From: WTAW01 sp964406575
GTDB lineage: Bacteria > Acidobacteriota > Aminicenantia > Aminicenantales > Aminicenantaceae
Direction: 5' to 3'
Assembly: GCA_964406575.1 (NCBI GenBank)
Contig: CAYOSH010000009.1
Span: 1-64,000, forward strand
Length of the DNA: 64,000 nt
A program made the position numbers and the translations under genes. Each line of letters starts with the position of its first letter. The stretch's first letter is position 1. This document shows positions 18,037-26,605 of the stretch, piece after piece. The notes beneath the pieces are model-generated. The model was not told the origin of the DNA and made no database searches. It saw only the letters and a program-made list of their open reading frames with translations.

Positions 18037-18942
18037 TTGAAAAAAGAATCGGTCGCAGTCACTGAAATGATAAACGTGAACCACCGACTCCAAGAATCTC
18101 CGGGTGTGGAATTGCTGCACCTGAAAAAGAAACTCTCTGAAAAGGATCAAAAGCTTAAGGAGTTAAAAAAGGAAACCAGAAGGATCATCAAGGATTTGGA
18201 CTCTGCCTATAAAGAAATCAGACAAAATCAAGAAGAATTGATCATAAGAGAGAAATTAAATGTCGCAGGAGGACTGGCATCGGGAATCGGCCACGAGATC
18301 AGGGATACACTCAATTTTATTACCATGTCTGTACAACACATCCATAACAAGTTTTCCCCTGGAGATGAGCGAAGGGAGTTTACAGAAGCAATTCTCGATA
18401 AAGTGGAGGAGCTCAATAATATTGCTTCTGAACTCATTCTCTTTGCTCAGCCGCACGAGACTAATGTTAAAAAATGTGACATTCACAGTCTTTTGGATCG
18501 AGTGCTCAACTTAGTCAAGTTCAAGTGTGTCGTTCAGAACGTTAAAATCATTAGGACGTATGCGACAGAACTCCCTTTAGTTACAGTTGATGAGGTGCGT
18601 ATAGAGAAGATTTTTTTGAATATCATCGATAATTCACTCTGGGCTATGTTGGATGGGGGGAATCTAATAATTATCACTCAAAAATCGGATAGAAAAAACT
18701 GCATCGAAATTCAGATCTCTGATACAGGATGCGGAATTCCTGAAAAGGATCTCTCGCGCATTTTTGATCCATTCTATACAAAAAAAAAGAATGGCACAGG
18801 TTTGGGATTGCCTATTGTTAAGAAAATTATCGAAGAGCATAGAGGATTCATTAGCGTATTCAGCCAGCGTAACAAGGGTACAACCTTTACCATAGACCTC
18901 CCCGTTGTTCAAAAAAATGCAAAAAAAACTGGTCCGCCTTAG
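18037..18942 (+). CDS. Histidine kinase, NtrB-like, without sensor domain
   Basis: 301 aa. A 70-residue coiled coil leads straight into HisKA (GIGHEIRDTLNFI) and HATPase (NIIDNSLWAM, ISDTGCGIP, GTGLGLPIVK). There is no PAS, GAF or membrane segment, so it must be controlled by a partner protein. The H box has Asp where most kinases have Asn (HEIRD for HEIRN). The start is TTG at 18037, 6 nt after AAGGA. It is the likely partner of the NtrC-type activator 350 bp downstream, with one small membrane protein gene between. A sigma-54 promoter with enhancer palindromes lies upstream, suggesting feedback by that activator. Confidence 0.9.
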   Translation: MKKESVAVTEMINVNHRLQESPGVELLHLKKKLSEKDQKLKELKKETRRIIKDLDSAYKEIRQNQEELIIREKLNVAGGLASGIGHEIRDTLNFITMSVQHIHNKFSPGDERREFTEAILDKVEELNNIASELILFAQPHETNVKKCDIHSLLDRVLNLVKFKCVVQNVKIIRTYATELPLVTVDEVRIEKIFLNIIDNSLWAMLDGGNLIIITQKSDRKNCIEIQISDTGCGIPEKDLSRIFDPFYTKKKNGTGLGLPIVKKIIEEHRGFISVFSQRNKGTTFTIDLPVVQKNAKKTGPP

Positions 18943-18998
18943 ATTTTTTGATTGAAGAGGAATTGCGCTAAAAAAAATATGAGTTAAGGAGCCTGTTA

Positions 18999-19124
18999 AT
19001 GAGTCATGAGTTGCTAATTTGGGGTATTTGTGGAGTGTTGAGTTGGCTGCTTTTTATCATTTGCTCGCCAAGAGATTATCGAGTTAAGAGAAAAGAACAG
19101 GAAAAGACAAAATTTCACAGCTAG
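18999..19124 (+). CDS. Small single-span membrane protein (41 aa)
   Basis: ATG 9 nt after AAGGAG. Residues 4-27 form one hydrophobic span (LLIWGICGVLSWLLFIIC), followed by a strongly basic tail (RVKRKEQEKTK), so the C-terminus should face the cytoplasm. It lies between the kinase at 18037 and the sigma-54 activator at 19293 in the same direction, and resembles in plan the 72-aa protein at 20930. It could sense or tether for this two-component pair, much as PspB/PspC-type proteins do for sigma-54-controlled stress operons. That role is inference; no homologue is recognised. Confidence 0.6.
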   Translation: MSHELLIWGICGVLSWLLFIICSPRDYRVKRKEQEKTKFHS

Positions 19125-19292
19125 GCTCTTTATTCTGTGCATGAATTGACCTCATCTTATGCGGTGGTGGGATATCTTCTTCTAAGATGATAAAAATACA
19201 GTCGAAATCACCCCGTTTTTCCTCGGAAAGGGGGATTGACTTTGATTTGCCTGAGTATAACAATCAACTTGTAACGCTGTGATAAAGAGAAA

Positions 19293-20675
19293 TTGATTTT
19301 GGCCAAGAAAAAAATCTTAGTGATCGACGATGAAAAAGACATCGGCTGGCTTTTCTCTAAAATATTGCATGAAGAGGGCTATGATGTCTTTATTTCTTTA
19401 AATGGCCCAGATGGGATTTCAACAATAAAAAAGGAAAAACCCGATCTAGTGCTCTTGGACTTGAAACTCCCCGGGATGGATGGGATAGAAACTCTCAGGG
19501 AGATTAGAGTGTTCGACAAGAATTTATGTGTTATCGTGATAACCGGGTATGAGACTGTAAAATCAGCCGTGGAAGCATTAAAGCTCGGAGCCTACGATTA
19601 TCTCTCTAAACCCGTGAACATCGAGAAGATCAAAACCATCATAAAAGATGCTCTAAGAGCTCAATCAATATTAAAAGAGAAGGGCACCCCTCGCAATAAT
19701 CAAAATGGTAATATCAGTTTTGAGAATATTATCGGAAAGAGTTCTCAACTAAAAGAGGTTCATGATCTTGTGAAAAGAGTCGCAGCTCATGATATCACTG
19801 TTTTTTTAAAAGGCGAAAGCGGCACTGGGAAGGAGTTGATTGCTAGAGCCATTCATAATGGAAGTGTCCGTAGCAGCCAACCATTTGTTGCCATTGATTG
19901 TGCCAGTCTCCCTGATACGCTCGTGGAAAGCGAGATATTCGGCCATGAAAAGGGAGCGTTTACAGGGGCTCATGAAAAAAAATTGGGCAAATTTGAGTTG
20001 GCAGAACACGGAACCGTTTTTCTAGATGAAATCGGAAATCTAACCACTCACACACAAGTGAAGCTTCTCCGGGCTCTTCAAGAAAGGGAAATCGAACGCT
20101 TAGGGGGAAAAAAACCCATCAAGGTCGACTTTAGACTTATCGTCGCAACCAATATTGATCTGGAGAAAGCCATTGCTGCCGGCCGTTTTAGAGAGGATCT
20201 CTACTACAGACTCAATGTCTTTCCTCTTTCGCTTCCCCCATTAAGAGAAAGGGATGGAGATGTTGAACTTTTAGCCGATTACTATCTAAGAAAATTTAAT
20301 AAGATATTTGAAAAAGACGTGAAAAACATTTCTAAAGAATCTTTAAATCTATTGAATCAGTATTCCTGGCCGGGTAATGTGCGTGAGCTCGGTAACGTCA
20401 TAGAAAGTGCCGTGCTTTTGGCCACCGATACGATTGATCCTCAGCATCTGCCCTTTAAAGTTCAGAATGGACCGACAAAAGAAATAAGGCTAACGGCATC
20501 TCTCAAAGAAGTAGGAAAGGAGGCTAAAGAAAAGGCAGAGAGGGAAGCCATTATCAAAGTCCTGAATGAACTGGACTGGAACAAGAGCAAAGCTTCAAAA
20601 ATCCTGGGTGTGGATTATAAAACTCTCTTTTACAAAATAAAAGAATATCATATTGAAAGATGCCAGGCAGAATAA
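19293..20675 (+). CDS. NtrC-family sigma-54-dependent response regulator (REC - AAA+ - Fis HTH)
   Basis: 460 aa, the normal length. The receiver (1-120) has DDEKD and phosphoacceptor LVLLDLKLPGMDG. The AAA+ domain (about 145-375) has Walker A GESGTGKE, the sigma-54 contact loop GAFTGA and Walker B VFLDEIG. The C-terminal Fis-type helix-turn-helix is NKSKASKILGVDYKTLFYK. The start is TTG at 19293 or 19299; no in-frame ATG precedes the receiver. When phosphorylated, probably by the 18037 kinase, it should activate the -24/-12 promoters at 17707 and 20824. It is the only DNA-binding output in the whole signalling block. Confidence 0.95.
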   Translation: MILAKKKILVIDDEKDIGWLFSKILHEEGYDVFISLNGPDGISTIKKEKPDLVLLDLKLPGMDGIETLREIRVFDKNLCVIVITGYETVKSAVEALKLGAYDYLSKPVNIEKIKTIIKDALRAQSILKEKGTPRNNQNGNISFENIIGKSSQLKEVHDLVKRVAAHDITVFLKGESGTGKELIARAIHNGSVRSSQPFVAIDCASLPDTLVESEIFGHEKGAFTGAHEKKLGKFELAEHGTVFLDEIGNLTTHTQVKLLRALQEREIERLGGKKPIKVDFRLIVATNIDLEKAIAAGRFREDLYYRLNVFPLSLPPLRERDGDVELLADYYLRKFNKIFEKDVKNISKESLNLLNQYSWPGNVRELGNVIESAVLLATDTIDPQHLPFKVQNGPTKEIRLTASLKEVGKEAKEKAEREAIIKVLNELDWNKSKASKILGVDYKTLFYKIKEYHIERCQAE

Positions 20676-20715
20676 TAACTTCCTAGACTCACATCATCTC
20701 TCTTCTAAGATTCAT

Positions 20716-20751
20716 GAAAAAAATCCATAGACTATGGAAAAAAATCCATAG
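20716..20751. promoter_or_regulatory. Double palindromic activator site (CTATGGA-A6-TCCATAG)
   Basis: Positions 20732-20751 form a perfect inverted repeat with 7-bp arms and a 6-A spacer. TCCATAG at 20724 gives a second palindrome with CTATGGA at 20732 (1-bp spacer), and GAAAAAAATCCATAG is repeated directly at 20716 and 20737, a period of 21 bp or two helical turns. This geometry suits cooperative binding of a dimeric regulator on one DNA face. It ends about 72 bp before the -24/-12 promoter at 20824. Confidence 0.65.
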
Positions 20752-20823
20752 TCCGTGTAAAGAAATTTTTCGCTTTCGTATTTATCTCTCTTTTTTTGTT
20801 TATCTTACCCAATAGTTCAATAT

Positions 20824-20839
20824 TGGCATCGAATTTGCA
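20824..20839 (+). promoter_or_regulatory. Sigma-54 (-24/-12) promoter upstream of the 72-aa membrane protein
   Basis: TGGCAT-CGAAT-TTGCA: the invariant GG and GC are present with exact 12-bp spacing. Transcription would start near 20850, about 80 nt before the ATG at 20930. With the palindromes upstream it is the best-supported target of the activator encoded just before it. Confidence 0.72.
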
Positions 20840-20929
20840 CCTTGCTCTTCGCAGACAAATGATCCTTGGAAAATCTTCTGTAAAAAAATGTTTTTTGGTT
20901 CTTATTTTGAGTCATAGGAGGATGTTTGA

Positions 20930-21148
20930 ATGAGTGTTTTACAATGGATAATATCGATTTTCGTAGCATTAGTTTGTGCCATGGCGGTTGGCGTTTTTGA
21001 CTCTCGACGTGAAGCCAGAAGGCAATTGGAGAGATGGCAGGATGAGAAGTGGAGCCTGCACAATGAAGAAATTGAGGCAGAATCCTCTTCTCCTGAGTTT
21101 CCGGAACTTATGTTTACCACGGAGTCACTTTTTGGAGTGGAAAAGTAA
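20930..21148 (+). CDS. Small membrane protein under the sigma-54 promoter (72 aa)
   Basis: ATG 6-7 nt after GGAGGA. Residues 4-24 are a single hydrophobic span, then a basic stretch (SRREARRQLERW) and an acidic Glu/Ser-rich tail. It is the first gene after the well-matched -24/-12 promoter at 20824, so it is likely the main product of the regulon run by the 19293 activator. No family is recognised. Confidence 0.7.
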   Translation: MSVLQWIISIFVALVCAMAVGVFDSRREARRQLERWQDEKWSLHNEEIEAESSSPEFPELMFTTESLFGVEK

Positions 21149-21186
21149 AATTCAGAAAAAATTATTTATGTAGAAAATCTTACCTC

Positions 21187-21282
21187 ATGGATGTGCCCTT
21201 TATCTCCCTCATCAAAGATGTGAATAAGTTATTGAAGAAAGGCCTAATCAGGGAAAAAAATAACATATATTTTAAAGTTTAA
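21187..21282 (+). pseudogene. Possible winged-helix protein fragment
   Basis: 31 codons with no ribosome-binding site, ending LIKDVNKLLKKGLIREKNNI and a few more residues. The pattern (helix, then KGLIRE, then a hydrophobic strand) looks like the wing of a winged-helix DNA-binding domain such as the end of Fic-family proteins. The frame is open for only a few codons upstream, so this is likely a fossil. Confidence 0.25.
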
Positions 21283-21298
21283 TTTTGGCGAGTGAAAA

Positions 21299-21565
21299 AT
21301 GAGCAAATATAATTTTCGTGTTGAGTGTCCCTTCTTTTTAGAGCATGAGGATAAGATGAAAAAATTGTCACAGTCCATCCGCCAGTCCAAGATTATCTCC
21401 AGAAAACTGAGTAAAGCTCAGGAGTTGACAGACATACTGAAGAATCTTTCAACATGTCATCGATATGATGATAAGAACGAGGTTTTTCAGAGCTGCAATT
21501 TCATTCTGAAGCTTCGGAGCGAAAGTGCCCGGATTGTCATCGAAACCTCTGAAATAGCCTCTTAA
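21299..21565 (+). CDS. Hypothetical protein with Cys-rich N-terminus (88 aa)
   Basis: Not recognised. It has Cys10, Cys53 and Cys66 and a basic central helix (SIRQSKIISRKLSK); no membrane segment or signal peptide. The ribosome-binding site is weak (GGCGAG). It may lie in the sigma-54 transcript that starts near 20850, since no terminator is seen between 20930 and here. Confidence 0.45.
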   Translation: MSKYNFRVECPFFLEHEDKMKKLSQSIRQSKIISRKLSKAQELTDILKNLSTCHRYDDKNEVFQSCNFILKLRSESARIVIETSEIAS

Positions 21566-21687
21566 TCCAATCCATTCCTAAAAACCATAGCCTGATCCTT
21601 TTTTGTTATTATCGATCGTCCATAATTTCAGGTCATCTGCAGTAGTAAATGTGATCGCGTCACAAAACCATTTAATATTCCCTTTAA

Positions 21688-21710
21688 CCAGATAAAAACA
21701 ATTTATCTGG
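21688..21710. other. Perfect 9-bp hairpin in front of the 1086-aa kinase
   Basis: CCAGATAAA-AACAA-TTTATCTGG, ending 14 bp before the ATG at 21725. No T-run follows. It overlaps the place where ribosomes or a regulator would bind, so it may act as an operator or a translational control hairpin. The ribosome-binding site beside it is an unusual run of seven G. Confidence 0.4.
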
Positions 21711-21724
21711 AACGGGGGGGTGTA

Positions 21725-24700
21725 ATGAAAAGAAGACGTCAAATTTTAGCTGTCTCAATCCTTTTTGGGCTCCTCGTTTGTATTGGGGATGCGGTTGTTG
21801 ATTTTCTCTTTTTTTATAAAGGAGTATTCCCTAGTTTTCTGATAACCGATATGCTTCATCATGAATTCTATATGCTATCCTTGGCGATTATTTGTTTTTT
21901 ATTGTTTGGCGTCATGCTATCAAATATTTTGGCCAAGCGCGAACGAGATGAGCTTAAAGACAAGCAGATAGCGCATGATCTTCGTGAGAGAGTCAAGGAA
22001 CTGAACTGCTTTTATGAGTTGGATAATATTCTAAAAGAAGAGGGAAAAACTATCGACGAACTACTGACAAAAATTGTGAATTTCATCCCTGCCAGTTTGC
22101 AGTATCCAGAAATTACTGGAGCGAATATCACTTTTGCAAACAAGAAATACAAAACTAAGAATTATAAAGATACAAAGTGGATGATTAGGAAGGACATTCT
22201 CGTCAATAATCTCAAAGAGGGTTCCGTCGAAGTCTGCTATTTGAAAGAAACGACAGAGAGTGATAGAGACCCATTTCTCAAGGAAGAGCATAATTTAATT
22301 GGAGCAATCGCATATCGGTTGAGACGATACATTGAGAAGCGTAGGAAAGATGAATTGCTAAAAAATTCGGAGGAACGCTTAAGGATATTATTTGAGCATG
22401 CTCCGGATGCCATTTATTTAAGTGATATGAAGGGTGTTTTGATTGATGGGAATAAAGCAGCAGAAGAAATGACGGGGTATAAGAAAGAAGAACTCATAGG
22501 AAAGGACTTTTTAAGATTGAAACTTCTCTCCCCAGACCAGATGCCAAAGGCCTCTGCGAGCTTAGCAAAAAGTTTTATTGGAAACCCAACGGGTCCGGAT
22601 GAGTTTGTTTTGAGACGCAAGGATGACACTCAATGTACTGTCGAAATCATGACTTTTCCCATAAAAATCAAAGATAAAAAAATCGTGATGGGAATTGCCC
22701 GTGATATCACCAAGCAAAAAGAGGCCGAGGAGGTTTTAAGAGAATCCGAATCGCGATATAGAGTTCTTTTTGAATCGGGTTCTGAAGGAATTCTCATAGC
22801 CGATATAAAAACAAAAAAGTTAATATTCGCCAATCCTGCCATATGCAAGATGTTAGGTTATACAGAAAAGGAATTGAAAAAAATAGGAGTGGAAGGGCTC
22901 CATCCAAGAGAAAACTTACAGCGCGTACTCTCAGAATTCGAAGCACAGGCAAGAGGAGAGAAATCGTTGGCAGAGGACATTCCATGTTTGAGGAAAGACG
23001 GAACGATGCTGTATGCAGATATTAATTCGGCCAAATGTTTGATAGAGGGGAGAGAATGCAGTATAGGTTTCTTCCGGGATGTTACAAAGAAAAAACAGGA
23101 AAGAGAGGTCGAAGCTTCACTGTATAAAATCTCTCAGGCGACAAATCTGTCTGAGAATCTGCGAGATCTCTTTAGTTCTATCCACAGCATAATTATGGAA
23201 CTCATGCCGACAAAGAATTTTTTCATTGCGCTCTTAGATTCTTCCGGAGAATCTCTGGCATTCCCCTATTTTTTCGATGAATATGAGAAACCGCTTCCTC
23301 CCAGAAAAAATGGGCGTGGTCTAACCGAGTATGTTATTCGTACAAAAAAGTCTATCTTGGTCACATTCAAGGAATTTGAAGAACTTAAAAAAAGGGGAGA
23401 AGTAGAATTCATAGGTGATAAGGCTTGGCAGGAGTGGCTTGGTGTTCCCCTGATTATCAAGGGATATACTTTAGGTGCTCTGGTCGTTCAGAGCTATCCA
23501 GGAGATCTGCAACTTGGAGAAAGGGAAAGGGAGATACTCACCTTTGTCTCAACTCAAGTAGCCATGGCCATCGAGCGCAAAAGGGCTGAAGATGCAATGC
23601 TGGAGAGTGAAAAAAAACATCGTGAGCTCTTTAACACATCTGTCGATGCTGTGATATCCATAGATTCCGAGATGAAGATTATTTTGTGGAATCCAGCTGC
23701 AGTAAAGATTTTTGGATACACCAAAAAAGAAATCCAAGGGCAGAGTCTGATGAAAGTTATCCCGGAGAAGCACATAGCTGCAAATATGAAAGGATTTTCC
23801 AATTTTGTCAAAACTGGCACTGGCTCGTTCCTCGGCAAGATCTTAGAGCTTGAGGGTTTAAGAAAAGATGGGAGAATGATCCCGATTGAACTATCTGTTT
23901 CTTCAAGGCCAGTAGATGGGGGGTACACAGCGACTGCCATAGTCAGAGATGTCACTGAGCGGAAAAAAATAGAGGAGAGACTGAAACTCGAAAGAGCTTA
24001 CATAGATCAGTTATTCAAGAGCGCCCCGGAGGCAATAATCATGGCGGATGATAGGGGCCGTACTATTCGTATAAACGATGATTTCACCCAATTGTTTGGA
24101 TTCACTCGTGATGAGCTTGCCGGGAAATATGTGGATGAGAGCATTGTTCCTGAGAGTTTAATGAAGGAAGGTCAGTCGATTACAGAGAAAGTGAAGAACG
24201 GAGAAAGTGTTTCTCTAGAAACTAAGCGCCAGCACAAAGACGGGACAGTCTTTGATGCCTCTATTCTTGCCTCCCCTGTCATGGTAGAGGGCAAATTGGT
24301 GGGGATTTACAGGATATACAGAGATATCTCCGAGCGCAAGCGAATGGATAAGAAACTTAAAGCGTCACTGAAGGAGAAGGAAGTACTGCTCAAAGAAATT
24401 CACCATCGCGTGAAAAATAACTTACAGGTCATAAGCAGCCTGCTCAACCTCCAGTCGCAACACATCAAAGGAAAAAAGAATATTGAGATGTTTCAGGAGA
24501 GTCAGAACCGAGTGAGATCTATGGCTCTCATTCACGAAAAACTCTACCAATCCCTTGACCTGGCTCGAATAAGCTTTCGAGAATACATTAACAGTCTCGT
24601 CAACGGCCTCTTTCGCTCATACAAAACCTCGTTAGGACAAATTGCCTTAAATCTAGACATTGAGGATGTGGCTTTAGAGGTAGGCAATGCCATTCCCTGT

Positions 24701-24985
24701 GGATTAATCATCAACGAGCTTGTGTCCAATGCTCTTAAATACGCATTTCCGAAAGGAAAAGAAGGAGAGATTAAAATTGGCCTCCATTCCCTCAATAAAA
24801 AAGATTTGGAGTTATTGGTCAGAGATAATGGTGTTGGAATGCCGAAGGACTTGGATATTAAACAATCTAAATCATTAGGACTCCATTTAGTCTCTATACT
24901 GGCAGAGGATCAACTGCATGGCGAGATTAAACTGAATAGAGATAAAGGGACAGAATTCCGAATTACTCTAAGAGATGTAAGATAA
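21725..24985 (+). CDS. Membrane-anchored multi-PAS/GAF histidine kinase (HisKA_2 type)
   Basis: 1086 aa and the only kinase in the block with membrane spans (about 8-30 and 45-70). After a coiled coil comes an uncharacterised sensor segment (85-200), PAS (215-335), PAS (340-460), GAF (470-620), PAS (630-750), PAS (760-875). The HisKA_2 box is EIHHRVKNNLQVISSLLNLQ (about 897) and the HATPase has GLIINELVSNALKYAF and SLGLHLVS. HisKA_2 kinases usually pass phosphate to stand-alone or REC-kinase partners; the next gene, overlapping by one base (TAATG), begins with such a receiver. Confidence 0.94.
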   Translation: MKRRRQILAVSILFGLLVCIGDAVVDFLFFYKGVFPSFLITDMLHHEFYMLSLAIICFLLFGVMLSNILAKRERDELKDKQIAHDLRERVKELNCFYELDNILKEEGKTIDELLTKIVNFIPASLQYPEITGANITFANKKYKTKNYKDTKWMIRKDILVNNLKEGSVEVCYLKETTESDRDPFLKEEHNLIGAIAYRLRRYIEKRRKDELLKNSEERLRILFEHAPDAIYLSDMKGVLIDGNKAAEEMTGYKKEELIGKDFLRLKLLSPDQMPKASASLAKSFIGNPTGPDEFVLRRKDDTQCTVEIMTFPIKIKDKKIVMGIARDITKQKEAEEVLRESESRYRVLFESGSEGILIADIKTKKLIFANPAICKMLGYTEKELKKIGVEGLHPRENLQRVLSEFEAQARGEKSLAEDIPCLRKDGTMLYADINSAKCLIEGRECSIGFFRDVTKKKQEREVEASLYKISQATNLSENLRDLFSSIHSIIMELMPTKNFFIALLDSSGESLAFPYFFDEYEKPLPPRKNGRGLTEYVIRTKKSILVTFKEFEELKKRGEVEFIGDKAWQEWLGVPLIIKGYTLGALVVQSYPGDLQLGEREREILTFVSTQVAMAIERKRAEDAMLESEKKHRELFNTSVDAVISIDSEMKIILWNPAAVKIFGYTKKEIQGQSLMKVIPEKHIAANMKGFSNFVKTGTGSFLGKILELEGLRKDGRMIPIELSVSSRPVDGGYTATAIVRDVTERKKIEERLKLERAYIDQLFKSAPEAIIMADDRGRTIRINDDFTQLFGFTRDELAGKYVDESIVPESLMKEGQSITEKVKNGESVSLETKRQHKDGTVFDASILASPVMVEGKLVGIYRIYRDISERKRMDKKLKASLKEKEVLLKEIHHRVKNNLQVISSLLNLQSQHIKGKKNIEMFQESQNRVRSMALIHEKLYQSLDLARISFREYINSLVNGLFRSYKTSLGQIALNLDIEDVALEVGNAIPCGLIINELVSNALKYAFPKGKEGEIKIGLHSLNKKDLELLVRDNGVGMPKDLDIKQSKSLGLHLVSILAEDQLHGEIKLNRDKGTEFRITLRDVR

Positions 24986-26430
24986 TGGCTGAGAACCGGA
25001 TTATGATCGTCGAGGACGATTTTATCATCTCTTCTCACATTAAAAGTACATTATCTGGCTTGGGGTATGATGTCACATATCAGGTCTCTACAGGAGAAGA
25101 AGCCATAAAACGAGCTGAGGAGGATTCTCCAGATTTAGTGCTGATGGATATTAAGCTCGAGGGAGAAATGGATGGTATCGAGGCCGCTGGGCAAATCCGC
25201 GCCCGTTTTAATATCCCGGTTGTGTTTCTTACTGCCTTTTCTGACAATAAAATATTGGATCGGGCTAAAATAACAGAACCTTATGGGTACATCATGAAGC
25301 CTTTCGAAGACAGAGAGCTGCATTCCAACATAGAAATAGCACTCTACAAGCACAGGATTGAGAAAGAACTTAAGGAAAGCAAGGAATGGCTATCCATAAC
25401 GCTTCAGAGTATCGGTGACGCAGTGATTGCCACTAACAGCGAGGACAAAATAACGTTTATGAATCCGGTTGCTGAGACACTGACTGGTTGGAAAAAGAAA
25501 AATGCCATAGAGAAAACTCTTAAAAACGTGTTTCATGTAATCAATGAAGAAAATGGGAAGTTGGTCGAGGATTCTATAACAGAGATCATACAGAGCAGTG
25601 CGACTATGAGTAGGCTGAATCATACTCTGTTGGTGACAACAGACAGCACAAAAATACCAATCGATATAAGCGGTGCTCCCATCAAAGATGATAAAGGAAA
25701 AATCGTTGGAGTGGTTCTAGTTTTTCGAGATGTCTCTGATCGCAAAAAGGCTGAGGAAAGACTCAAAGCTTCATTAAAAGAAAAAGAGGTGCTTATCAAG
25801 GAAATTCACCATCGTGTTAAGAGCAACATGCAGCTCATCCACAGTTTGCTAAATATCCAATCTGCACAAATTAAAAATAAAGCTGTTCTCCATTTCATAA
25901 AGGAACTACAAAACCGCATCAGATCAATGGCTCTCATCCATGAAAATTTGTATCACTCCAAAGATCTGGCAAAGATTTCATTTGCGGATTGTATCCGAGA
26001 ACTCACATCTGGCCTGTTCAGATCTTACGGAGTTGATTCGGATTCAATCAAACTGAAAGAAGATGTCAACAATATTTTGCTGGACGTCAATACTGCCATT
26101 CCTTGTGGATTGATCGTCAATGAGCTTGTTTCGAATTCTCTGAAACATGCTTTCCCTGATGATTTTAAAAGAGGGGACAATTCTAAATATGAGATTCAAA
26201 TCAAAATGAAGCCTGGAGAAAACGGCAAACAAACTCTCATCGTCGGGGATAACGGCGTGGGCTTTCCTGAAGATCTGGATATTCACCATACAGAATCATT
26301 GGATCTTCAGCTTATCAATGCCTTTGTCAACCAGCTCGAAGGCGAAATACAACTGGATAGAACAAACGGAACAACTTTCGAGATTACCTTCGATAAACCG
26401 GAAAATCTTAGTGAGCAAATAAAACAGTGA
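24985..26430 (+). CDS. Receiver - PAS - HisKA_2 kinase with altered G2 box
   Basis: 481 aa, cytoplasmic. REC (5-118) has IMIVEDD and LVLMDIKLEGEMDG; PAS is about 135-252. HisKA_2 reads EIHHRVKSNMQLIHSLLNIQ. The HATPase keeps GLIVNELVSNSLKHAF and VGDNGVGFP, but the ATP-lid motif is SLDLQLINAF where paralogues have SLGLQ, an Asp replacing the G2 Gly. Kinase activity may be reduced, leaving it a phosphate acceptor or scaffold. It is translationally coupled to the membrane kinase upstream and is its likely direct partner. Confidence 0.92.
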   Translation: MAENRIMIVEDDFIISSHIKSTLSGLGYDVTYQVSTGEEAIKRAEEDSPDLVLMDIKLEGEMDGIEAAGQIRARFNIPVVFLTAFSDNKILDRAKITEPYGYIMKPFEDRELHSNIEIALYKHRIEKELKESKEWLSITLQSIGDAVIATNSEDKITFMNPVAETLTGWKKKNAIEKTLKNVFHVINEENGKLVEDSITEIIQSSATMSRLNHTLLVTTDSTKIPIDISGAPIKDDKGKIVGVVLVFRDVSDRKKAEERLKASLKEKEVLIKEIHHRVKSNMQLIHSLLNIQSAQIKNKAVLHFIKELQNRIRSMALIHENLYHSKDLAKISFADCIRELTSGLFRSYGVDSDSIKLKEDVNNILLDVNTAIPCGLIVNELVSNSLKHAFPDDFKRGDNSKYEIQIKMKPGENGKQTLIVGDNGVGFPEDLDIHHTESLDLQLINAFVNQLEGEIQLDRTNGTTFEITFDKPENLSEQIKQ

Positions 26431-26605
26431 AAACTATGATGAACATCGACATTATTCTCCCTCTTCTCCATTCCAGGATGAACTAATCCCTTTGTGATTT
26501 GCGAATAAAAAAATAAAAACAATCCTACCCTAAATGCATAATAAATTGATAAAGAGAAACATGACAAGGGAACTCTTCATTGCTCGTAAGAGTGAAAGAT
26601 GAAAA

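Noticed and set aside
20716..20751. Short repeats as a CRISPR array
   Set aside because: Only two 15-bp units with 6-bp spacing; the palindromic geometry and nearby -24/-12 promoter fit regulator binding instead. No CRISPR-like array or cas gene was seen in the window.
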